Of a DNA stretch of 44,569 nucleotides, positions 15,618-22,404 are shown piece by piece. The stretch is taken from assembly GCF_013387495.1 (NCBI RefSeq), contig NZ_JABZEE010000068.1, forward strand, positions 1 through 44,569, in the 5' to 3' direction. The notes under the pieces are model-generated. The model did no database searches, was not told where the DNA came from, and was given only the letters and a program-made list of their open reading frames with translations. The number at the start of each line of letters is the position of its first letter. The first letter of the stretch is position 1. A program made the position numbers and the translations under genes. The DNA is from Streptomyces sp. PKU-EA00015. GTDB taxonomy: Bacteria > Actinomycetota > Actinomycetes > Streptomycetales > Streptomycetaceae.

Positions 15618-16973
15618 CTACTTCGCGTCCCCGCGCAGCCGCTCGCGCACCTTCTCCACCACGTCCGCGTACCGCGCCTCGGCGCCGTAGCGTGTGGGCT
15701 CGTAGTACCGGCGGCCGTGGACCGCGTCCGGCGCGTACTGCTGGGCGGCGATGCCTCCGGCGACGTCGTGCGGATAGACATAGCCCTGGGCGTGGCCGAG
15801 CTTCTGGGCTCCCTTGTAGTGGCCGTCGCGCAGGTGCGGCGGGACGGGGCCGGCGAGGCCGTCGCGGATGTCCTGCCGGGCGGCCTGGATGGCGAGCGTG
15901 GCGGCGTTCGACTTCGGGGCGAGTGCCAGGGCGATCGTGGCGTGGCTGAGGGTGAGCGCGGCCTCGGGAAAGCCGATCATGGCGACGGCCTGGGCGGCCG
16001 CCACGGCGGTCGGCAGAGCTGTGGGGTCGGCGAGACCGATGTCCTCGCTGGCCGAGATCATCAGCCGGCGGGCGATGAACCGGGGGTCCTCCCCCGCCTC
16101 GATCATGCGGGCCAGATAGTGCAGCGCGGCGTCCACGTCCGAACCGCGAATCGACTTGATCAGCGCGCTGGCGACGTCGTAGTGCTGGTCCCCGTCGCGG
16201 TCGTACTTCACGGCGGCGCGGTCGACGGTCTCCTCGACGGTCTCGAGGGTGATCTCCTCCTCGCCCTTGTCGATGGCCGCGCCGGCCGCCGCCTCCAGGG
16301 CGGTCAGGGCCCGCCGGGCGTCGCCTCCCGCGATGCGCAGCAGGTGCGCCCTCGCGTCCCCCTGGAGGGTGAGCGCGCCGCCGAGCCCGCGCTCCTCGGT
16401 GAGCGCGCGCTCCAGCAGGGCGGCGATGTCGTCGTCGGTGAGCGGCTCCAGGGTGAGCAGCAGGGAGCGGGAGAGCAGCGGGGAGATCACGGAGAAGTAC
16501 GGGTTCTCCGTGGTGGCCGCGATCAGGGTCACCCAGCGGTTCTCCACGGCGGGGAGCAGGGAGTCCTGCTGGGCCTTGGAGAAGCGGTGGATCTCGTCGA
16601 GGAAGAGGACGGTCTCCTTGCCGAACCCGCCCGCGGCCCGGCGGGCGCCGTCGATGACCGCCCGGACCTCCTTGACGCCCGCGGTGATGGCGGACAGTTC
16701 GACGAAGCGCTTGTTGGTCGCCTTGGAGACGACGTACGCGAGGGTGGTCTTGCCGGTGCCGGGCGGTCCCCAGAGGATCACCGAGGAGGCGCCCGCCGGG
16801 CCCGAGCCGCCCTCGCCGACGAGCCTGCGCAGCGGTGATCCGGGCTTCAGCAGATGCTGCTGGCCGACCACCTCGTCCAGGGTGCGCGGGCGCATCCGGA
16901 CCGCCAGGGGGGTGCTGGTCGGGTCCTTCTCCTGGCGTTCTTCGGCTGCGGCGGTAAACAGGTCGGGCTCCAC
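15618..16973 (-). CDS. rarA: Replication-associated recombination protein A (MgsA/RarA)
   Basis: This 451-residue AAA+ ATPase of the RarA/WRNIP1 family acts at stalled replication forks. RPRTLDEVVGQQHLL opens the ATPase domain, Walker A is GPPGTGKTT at about 65-73, Walker B is LFLDEIHRFSKAQQD at about 125-139, and sensor 1 lies in LIAATTENPYFSV. The C-terminal tetramerisation part shows GEDPRFIARRLMISASEDIGLADP and GYVYPHDVAGGIAAQQYAP. The GTG start was chosen because it gives the conserved MEPDLFTAA-like beginning; no good ribosome-binding site precedes it. The stop lies 13 bp from the convergent DUF2470 stop. Confidence 0.95.
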   Translation of the reverse strand: MEPDLFTAAAEERQEKDPTSTPLAVRMRPRTLDEVVGQQHLLKPGSPLRRLVGEGGSGPAGASSVILWGPPGTGKTTLAYVVSKATNKRFVELSAITAGVKEVRAVIDGARRAAGGFGKETVLFLDEIHRFSKAQQDSLLPAVENRWVTLIAATTENPYFSVISPLLSRSLLLTLEPLTDDDIAALLERALTEERGLGGALTLQGDARAHLLRIAGGDARRALTALEAAAGAAIDKGEEEITLETVEETVDRAAVKYDRDGDQHYDVASALIKSIRGSDVDAALHYLARMIEAGEDPRFIARRLMISASEDIGLADPTALPTAVAAAQAVAMIGFPEAALTLSHATIALALAPKSNAATLAIQAARQDIRDGLAGPVPPHLRDGHYKGAQKLGHAQGYVYPHDVAGGIAAQQYAPDAVHGRRYYEPTRYGAEARYADVVEKVRERLRGDAK

Positions 16974-17017
16974 GTTGTGAAGCCTATGTCAGAGCGCCGA
17001 CACCGCCGGTGGGCCGG

Positions 17018-17650
17018 TCAGCCGGTCCAGAAGTCCCACCAGCGGGTCAGCACCAGCATCCCGATGATCCCGACGTGCAGCACCGGCAGCACCCACGTGA
17101 ACTCGCCGAGGAAACTTTGCAGTCCGGCCGGCGCGGGCAGCAGACCGTGACGGACGTTGTGCGAGGTCACGTACCAGAACATGACGATCGTGGCGACCCA
17201 CGCCAGGCAGCACCACAGGCACAGCGCGTTGATCTCGTACAGCGACTGCTGCATCAGCCACGTGCAGAACCCGACCCCGAACAGCGTCCCCGCGTTCAGC
17301 CCCAGCCAGTACCAGCGGCGGTAGCGGGCCCCCGCCAGCAGAGCCATGCCGATCGCGATCACCATGCCGTACGTGACCAGACCGAGCATCGGGTTCGGGA
17401 ACCCGAACACCGCCGCCTGCTCGCTCTTCATGATGTTCCCGCACGACACCACCGGATTGAGACTGCACCCCGGCGTGAACCCCGGGTCCTCCAGCAGCTT
17501 GAACTTGTCGATCGTGATCACCCACGCCGCCAGCAGCCCCGCCGCACCCGTGACCACCAGCATCCACGCGAACCCACGCCCCGCACCGACACGCCCGCGC
17601 GCGTCGTCCCCCGTCCCGGAGGACACGCCGTCAACCGCTGCAGTCGTCAT
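17018..17650 (-). CDS. Vitamin K epoxide reductase (VKOR) family protein
   Basis: This 210-residue polytopic membrane protein has about five hydrophobic helices. Between the first and second lies GCSLNPVVSCGNIMKS with the loop cysteine pair, and in a later helix LCLWCCLAW with the CxxC active site. Bacterial VKOR homologues pass electrons from a DsbA-like thioredoxin-fold protein to quinone and so drive disulfide formation outside the cell; actinobacteria use them in place of DsbB. No DsbA-like gene is next to it. The ATG at 17650 begins a short polar cytoplasmic head; an upstream in-frame start would add 45 improbable residues. The gene stands between a strong terminator and rarA. Confidence 0.9.
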   Translation of the reverse strand: MTTAAVDGVSSGTGDDARGRVGAGRGFAWMLVVTGAAGLLAAWVITIDKFKLLEDPGFTPGCSLNPVVSCGNIMKSEQAAVFGFPNPMLGLVTYGMVIAIGMALLAGARYRRWYWLGLNAGTLFGVGFCTWLMQQSLYEINALCLWCCLAWVATIVMFWYVTSHNVRHGLLPAPAGLQSFLGEFTWVLPVLHVGIIGMLVLTRWWDFWTG

Positions 17651-17771
17651 ATCGCCGTTCCATCGTTCGCCGGTCTGCTGGGCACCGCCATTCTGCCGCA
17701 CCGCACCCGGTTCTCTCTGTTCGCTCCGGATAAGGAATGCCCCCGGGCGATGCGCCCTGACCGGCACAACG

Positions 17772-17812
17772 GCGAAGGGGCCCACGGCAGTTGACGCCGC
17801 GGGCCCCTTCGC
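17772..17812 (-). terminator. Strong terminator after hisS
   Basis: A 12-bp stem (17772-17783 with 17801-17812), a single mismatch and a further 4-bp stem close a 7-base loop. It lies 10 bases past the hisS stop and, by near symmetry, could also act in the other direction. Confidence 0.85.
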
Positions 17813-17821
17813 GCCGTGCTG

Positions 17822-19099
17822 TCAGCCGAGCTCGGCGCGCAGCCTGGCGACCACGCCGTCCAGCGCGACGGGCTGCTGCTCGCCGGACTCCATGTCCTTG
17901 AGCTGGACCACGCCCTCGGACAGATCGCGCTCGCCCGCGACGAGGGCGTACCGGGCGCCCGAACGGTTGGCGTTCTTCATGGCGCCCTTGAGGCCCTTGC
18001 CGCCGTAGCTGAAGTCGGCGGCGACGCCGGCCTTGCGCAGCTCGGTCACCACGCCGAACAGCACCCGGCGAGCCTCCTCGCCGAGCGGGACCGCGTAGAC
18101 GCTGGTGGCCTCGGGCAGGTCGAGCTCGATGCCCTCGGCCTCCAATGCCAGGACCGTGCGGTCGACGCCCAGAGCCCAGCCGACGGACGGCAGCGCCGGG
18201 CCGCCGATCATCTCGGACAGGCCGTCGTAGCGGCCGCCGCCGCCCACCGCGGACTGCGAGCCGAGACCGTCGTGGACGAACTCGAACGTGGTGCGCGTGT
18301 AGTAGTCGAGGCCGCGCACCAGCTTCTCGTCGTCCTCGAAGGCGACACCGGCCGCCGTCAGCAGCGCCCGCACCTCCTCGTGGTACGCCTTGCACGCGTC
18401 GCACAGGTAGTCGCGCAGCAGCGGCGCGCCCACCAGCTGCTTCTGCACGTCGGCGCGCTTGTCGTCGAGGACCCGCAGCGGGTTGATCTCCACCCGGCGG
18501 CGGGTGTCCTCGTCGAGGTCGAGGTCGCGCAGGAAGCCCTGGAGCGCCTCGCGGTAGACGGGGCGGCACTCCTTGTCGCCCAGGGAGTTCAGCAAGATGC
18601 GGAAGTCGCGCAGACCGAGCGAGCGGTAGGCCTGGTCGGCCAGGATGATCAGCTCGGCGTCCAGCGCCGGGTCCTCCGCTCCGATCGCCTCGGCGCCAAC
18701 CTGCGAGAAGTGCCTGTAGCGGCCCTTCTGCGGCTTCTCGTAGCGGTAGTACGAGCCCGAGTACCAGAGCTTCACGGGCAGGTTGCCGGCCTTGTGGAGG
18801 TTCGCCTCCAGGGCCGCGCGCAGCACGGAAGCGGTGCCTTCCGGGCGCAGCGCGAGCCGGTCGCCGCCCTTGGTCTCGAAGGCGTACATCTCCTTGGTGA
18901 CGATGTCGGTGGACTCGCCGACACCGCGCGCGAACAGCTCCACGTTCTCGAAGCCGGGCGTCTCGATGTAGCCGTAGCCGGAGTTCTTCAGCGGGGCGGA
19001 GATCGCGTCGCGCACCGCGAGGAACTTCGCGGAGTCCGGCGGGATCAGGTCGTACGTGCCCTTCGGGGCCTGGAAAACACTCACGGAAAGTCTCGTCAC
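17822..19099 (-). CDS. hisS: Histidyl-tRNA synthetase
   Basis: This 425-residue class II enzyme charges tRNA-His. QAPKGTYDLIPP opens the catalytic domain, LRPEGTASVLRA near residue 82 is motif 2, LVRGLDYYTRTTFEF near 264 is the His-specific motif, GGGGRYDGL lies near 289, and GWALGVDR near 311 is motif 3. An anticodon-binding domain follows (about 330-425). The GTG start overlaps the metallo-hydrolase stop by four bases (GTGA), with GAGGA very near; a second GTG at 19084 (VSVFQAPKG) is a fair alternative. A terminator lies directly after the gene. Confidence 0.96.
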   Translation of the reverse strand: MTRLSVSVFQAPKGTYDLIPPDSAKFLAVRDAISAPLKNSGYGYIETPGFENVELFARGVGESTDIVTKEMYAFETKGGDRLALRPEGTASVLRAALEANLHKAGNLPVKLWYSGSYYRYEKPQKGRYRHFSQVGAEAIGAEDPALDAELIILADQAYRSLGLRDFRILLNSLGDKECRPVYREALQGFLRDLDLDEDTRRRVEINPLRVLDDKRADVQKQLVGAPLLRDYLCDACKAYHEEVRALLTAAGVAFEDDEKLVRGLDYYTRTTFEFVHDGLGSQSAVGGGGRYDGLSEMIGGPALPSVGWALGVDRTVLALEAEGIELDLPEATSVYAVPLGEEARRVLFGVVTELRKAGVAADFSYGGKGLKGAMKNANRSGARYALVAGERDLSEGVVQLKDMESGEQQPVALDGVVARLRAELG

Positions 19100-19806
19100 A
19101 TTCCTCGTCGGGGAGCGGGCTGTGTGCTCCCGAGGCCGGCCGCCACCTCGCGCAGATACGGGTTGGTGGCGCGCTCACGGCCGATGGTCGTCTGGGGACC
19201 GTGGCCGGACAGCACCACGGTCGAGTCGTCGAGCGGCAGGCACACGCGGGCCAGCGACTCGAGCATCTCGTCCATGTCGCCGCCGGGCAGGTCCGTGCGT
19301 CCGATGGAGCCGGCGAACAGCAGGTCGCCCGAGAAGAAGACGGACGGAACGTCCGCGGACTCGGGCATCCGGAAAGTCACCGACCCCTTGGTATGGCCCG
19401 GTGCGTGCGCGACGGAGAAGTCGAGGCCGGCGAGGCTGAGCGCGGCGCCGTCGGTCAGCTCCTTGACGTCGTCGGGCTCCCCGACGGTCAGCTCGCCCAT
19501 GAGCGGCATGCCGATGGAGCGGCCGAGGGCCTTCTCGGGGTCGCTCATCATGTAGCGGTCGGCCGGGTGGATCCAGGCCGGCACGTCATGGGCGCCGCAG
19601 ACGGGTACGACGGAGGCGACATGGTCGAGGTGGCCGTGCGTGAGCACGACGGCGACGGGCTTGAGCCGATGCTTCCTGAGCGTCTCCTCGACCCCCTGGG
19701 CGGCCTGGTGGCCCGGGTCGATGATCACGCACTCCTCGCCGGCGGCGGGGGCGACCAGGTAACAGTTGGTCCCCCAGGCCCCGGCCGGGAACCCGGCAAT
19801 AAGCAC
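19096..19806 (-). CDS. Metallo-beta-lactamase fold hydrolase (glyoxalase II-like)
   Basis: This 236-residue protein has the dinuclear metal-binding motif THGHLDH at about residues 55-61, a further metal His in HAPGHTKGS, a linking Asp in FFSGDLLF, and a final His in VLSGHGPQTT. LIAGFPAGAWGTNCYLVAP at the N terminus is typical of the glyoxalase II-like subgroup, which hydrolyses glutathione or other thiol esters; the streptomycete substrate could involve mycothiol, but this is only a guess. The GTG start has GAGGAC 6 bases upstream. It overlaps hisS by four bases, a conserved actinobacterial pairing of unclear meaning. Confidence 0.88.
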   Translation of the reverse strand: MLIAGFPAGAWGTNCYLVAPAAGEECVIIDPGHQAAQGVEETLRKHRLKPVAVVLTHGHLDHVASVVPVCGAHDVPAWIHPADRYMMSDPEKALGRSIGMPLMGELTVGEPDDVKELTDGAALSLAGLDFSVAHAPGHTKGSVTFRMPESADVPSVFFSGDLLFAGSIGRTDLPGGDMDEMLESLARVCLPLDDSTVVLSGHGPQTTIGRERATNPYLREVAAGLGSTQPAPRRGM

Positions 19807-20023
19807 GATCGTCCTCAGTTCGGTCGTCGAGAGGCATGCGGCGGATCGACGGGCGGCGCTGCCGCGTCGATCACAGCAGTTCAGAGCCTACCGGCGCTGC
19901 TCACCACACAGCCAACCCGTATACGGTACGGGGCGAGGCCCGGCGGTCGGCGCCACGCCACGTGCACGGCACCTCGGCGGACACGACGTTTTCGACGTTC
20001 TCGACCTACAAGGAGAAGACCCG

Positions 20024-20812
20024 GTGGTCAGCAGCGATCAGCGGCGGCGGCAGCTCGCCAGGGAGAAGTTCGAGCGCCAGCAGCAGCGTCGGGAGCAGGC
20101 ACGGAAGAAGGCGAAGCAGCGCAACGCGATCATCGCGGCCGCCCTGGCCGTCGTGGTCGCCGCCGGCGGCGCCGTCTACGCGGGCGCGGCCCTGAGCGAC
20201 GGCGACAAGAACGACAGCGCCTCGTCGGACGCCTCGCCCAGCGCGACCCCGTCGCCGTCCGAGAGCAGCTCGCCCGAGCCTGCCATGTCGATCGACAAGA
20301 AGGCGAAGTACACCTTCGCCCTCAAGACGAACGAGGGCGACATCGCGATCGCGATGGACGCGGCGAAGACCCCCCGCACGGTCAACTCGTTCAAGTCGCT
20401 GGCGGACAAGGGCTACTTCAACGGCACCAAGTGTCACCGCCTCACTACGCAGGGCATCTTCGTCCTGCAGTGCGGCGACCCGAAGGGCGACGGCACCGGG
20501 GGCCCCGGCTACACGATCCCGGACGAGAACCTCACGGCGCTCGGCAAGGCGGGCGCCGACGGCACCGTGACGTACCCGGCGGGCACGGTCGCGATGGCGA
20601 ACACCGGTCAGCCGAACTCGGGCGGCAGCCAGTTCTTCCTCGTGTACAAGGACAGCAAACTTCCGCCCACGTACACGCCGTTCGGCACGATGGACGAGAA
20701 GAGCCTGAAGGCCGTACAGGCCGTGGGCAAGGCCGGTGTCGAGGGCGGCGCGAGCGACGGCGCGCCCAAGAAGGCCGTCAGCATCGAGAAAGCCACCGTC
20801 CCCAAGGTGTGA
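20024..20812 (+). CDS. Membrane-anchored cyclophilin-type peptidyl-prolyl isomerase
   Basis: This 262-residue protein has a basic, Arg/Gln-rich cytoplasmic head (1-33), one membrane segment at about 34-56, a Ser/Asp/Pro-rich linker, and a cyclophilin domain from about 90 to the end (YTFALKTNEGDIAI, NSFKSLADKGYFNGTKCHRL, then NSGGSQFFLVYKD). It probably isomerises prolyl bonds in exported proteins outside the membrane. The catalytic Arg of cyclophilins, usually in FHR, appears here as CHRL. The GTG was chosen because AAGGAG lies about 9 bases upstream and conservation begins there; any longer reading lacks sense. It is divergent from the metallo-hydrolase, with a 217-bp gap between. Confidence 0.9.
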   Translation: MVSSDQRRRQLAREKFERQQQRREQARKKAKQRNAIIAAALAVVVAAGGAVYAGAALSDGDKNDSASSDASPSATPSPSESSSPEPAMSIDKKAKYTFALKTNEGDIAIAMDAAKTPRTVNSFKSLADKGYFNGTKCHRLTTQGIFVLQCGDPKGDGTGGPGYTIPDENLTALGKAGADGTVTYPAGTVAMANTGQPNSGGSQFFLVYKDSKLPPTYTPFGTMDEKSLKAVQAVGKAGVEGGASDGAPKKAVSIEKATVPKV

Positions 20813-20905
20813 GCCGGGCAATTTCGGCCGCGCTGAGTGCGGACAGCCAGGCGGCCGGTCGCCTAGATTGGCGTTGTGCAGCGCGGGCCGGCTTCGCGTT
20901 GCTCA

Positions 20906-20970
20906 GGACGGGCGAGGCCCGTCCCAGGAAACTGTGGACGATGCCCGGGGACGAACTCCCTCGCGGGCAT
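20906..20970 (+). promoter_or_regulatory. Structured 5' leader of the DUF349 gene
   Basis: Two hairpins precede the gene. The first is an 8-bp perfect stem with a GAG loop (20906-20924). The second has a 7-bp outer stem (20941-20947 with 20964-20970), a 3-base bulge and a 4-bp inner stem. A TAGATT hexamer at 20864-20869 could be the -10, which would put both hairpins in the mRNA leader. Function is unknown. Confidence 0.4.
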
Positions 20971-20987
20971 CAGGTTGAGGAGGCGCT

Positions 20988-22217
20988 GTGAGCAGCGACC
21001 CGTGGGGCCGCGTCGACGAGACGGGCACCGTGTACGTGCGTACTGCCGAGGGCGAGAAGGTCGTCGGATCGTGGCAGGCGGGCTCTCCCGAGGAGGCGCT
21101 GGCCTACTTCGAGCGCAAGTACGAGGGCCTGGTGGTCGAGATCGGCCTCCTCGAGCGGCGGGTGAAGACCACCGATCTGTCGACCAAGGACGCCATGGCG
21201 GCGATCGACCACCTGCGTCAGCAGGTGGACGAGCACCACGCCGTGGGGGACCTCGACGCCCTGCGCGTGCGTCTCGACGCGCTCGTGGCGACGGTCGACA
21301 AGCGCCGCGAGGAGCGCAAGGCGCAGCGCGCGAAGCAGAGTGACGAGGCGCGTCAGGCCAAGGAGGCGCTGGTCACCGAGGCCGAGGAGCTGGCACAGAG
21401 CGACCAGTGGCGGGCCGCGGGTGAGCGGCTGCGGGCACTCGTGGACACCTGGAAGGGCCTGCCCCGGCTCGACCGGAAGTCCGACGACGAGCTGTGGCAC
21501 CGCTTCTCGCACGCCCGCTCGGCGTTCTCCAAGCGCCGCAAGGCGCACTTCGCGTCGCTGGACGCGCAGCGCGAGGAGGCCCGTCAGACCAAGGAACGGC
21601 TGGTGGCCGAGGCCGAGGCCCTGTCCGGATCGACGGACTGGGGCCCCACCGCCGCCCGCTACCGCGACCTGATGGCGCAGTGGAAGGCGGCGGGCCGTGC
21701 CCAGCGCGAGGCCGAGGACGACCTGTGGAACCGCTTCCGCGGTGCGCAGGACGTCTTCTTCGCCGCGCGCAGCGGTGTGTTCGCCGAGCGCGACGCCGAG
21801 CAGGCGGAGAACCTCAAGCTCAAGGAGGAGCTCGCGGCCGAGGCCGAGAAGCTGGTGCCCGTGACGGACCTCAAGGCCGCCCGCGCCGCCTTCCGGTCCA
21901 TCAACGAGCGCTGGGAGGCCATCGGCCACGTGCCGCGCGACGCCCGGCCGAAGGTCGAGGGCCGGATGCACGCGGTGGAGCGGGCCCTGCAGGAGTCCGA
22001 GGAGAACGAGTGGCGCCGGACGAACCCGGAGGCGCGTGCGCGTGCCGCGGGTCTGACGGGCCAGCTGCAGGCGGCCGTGGACAAGCTGCGTGAGCAGATC
22101 GACACGGCGCGCGCGGCGGGCAACAACGCCAAGGCGGACAAGCTCGCCAAGGAGCTCGAGGGCCGTCAGGCGCTGCTGGACCAGGCGCTGAAGGGCCTGG
22201 AGGAGTTCGGCGGCTGA
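20988..22217 (+). CDS. DUF349 coiled-coil protein
   Basis: This 409-residue protein is almost wholly helical and charged. After an N-terminal region (1-50; WGRVDETGTVYVRT) it carries repeated DUF349 units marked by an aromatic near a W and a following basic patch: LVDTWKGLPRLDRKSDDELW, LMAQWKAAGRAQREAEDDLW and INERWEAIGHVPRDARPKVE. The last part (about 345-405) is a coiled coil. DUF349 proteins are common in actinobacteria and their role is not established; nucleic acid binding has been suggested for the family. The GTG start has GAGGAGG 6 bases upstream. A perfect 18-bp hairpin ends the gene. Confidence 0.9.
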   Translation: MSSDPWGRVDETGTVYVRTAEGEKVVGSWQAGSPEEALAYFERKYEGLVVEIGLLERRVKTTDLSTKDAMAAIDHLRQQVDEHHAVGDLDALRVRLDALVATVDKRREERKAQRAKQSDEARQAKEALVTEAEELAQSDQWRAAGERLRALVDTWKGLPRLDRKSDDELWHRFSHARSAFSKRRKAHFASLDAQREEARQTKERLVAEAEALSGSTDWGPTAARYRDLMAQWKAAGRAQREAEDDLWNRFRGAQDVFFAARSGVFAERDAEQAENLKLKEELAAEAEKLVPVTDLKAARAAFRSINERWEAIGHVPRDARPKVEGRMHAVERALQESEENEWRRTNPEARARAAGLTGQLQAAVDKLREQIDTARAAGNNAKADKLAKELEGRQALLDQALKGLEEFGG

Positions 22218-22237
22218 CGCGCCCGCCTTGGGCTCAT

Positions 22238-22276
22238 GGGAGGGCCCCGGTACGCGATGCGTACCGGGGCCCTCCC
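22238..22276. terminator. Perfect 18-bp hairpin terminator
   Basis: 22238-22255 pairs without mismatch with 22259-22276 around a 3-base GAT loop. It follows the DUF349 stop on the plus strand and lies about 130 bp past the relA stop on the minus strand, so it may serve both. The remaining 22277-22404 shows only small GC-rich inverted repeats and no gene. Confidence 0.9.
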
Positions 22277-22404
22277 GTACATCCGGCGCTTCCGGCGGGG
22301 GCCGTGCCGCTGCGCGGCAGCCGGCGAGCCCGTGGGCCGACGGCTCAGCCGCGCGCTCGAGCCGTCTCGGGGCTGTCGGCGGTGTACCGGCGCCTCGCGG
22401 CCCG

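Noticed and set aside
19807..20023. 10-bp palindrome CCGTATACGG (19917-19926) as an operator
   Set aside because: Too short and matches no known site; may be part of an ordinary promoter.
20813..20987. Known ncRNA such as 6C, tmRNA, RNase P RNA or 6S
   Set aside because: None of their conserved core strings were found; only generic hairpins are present.
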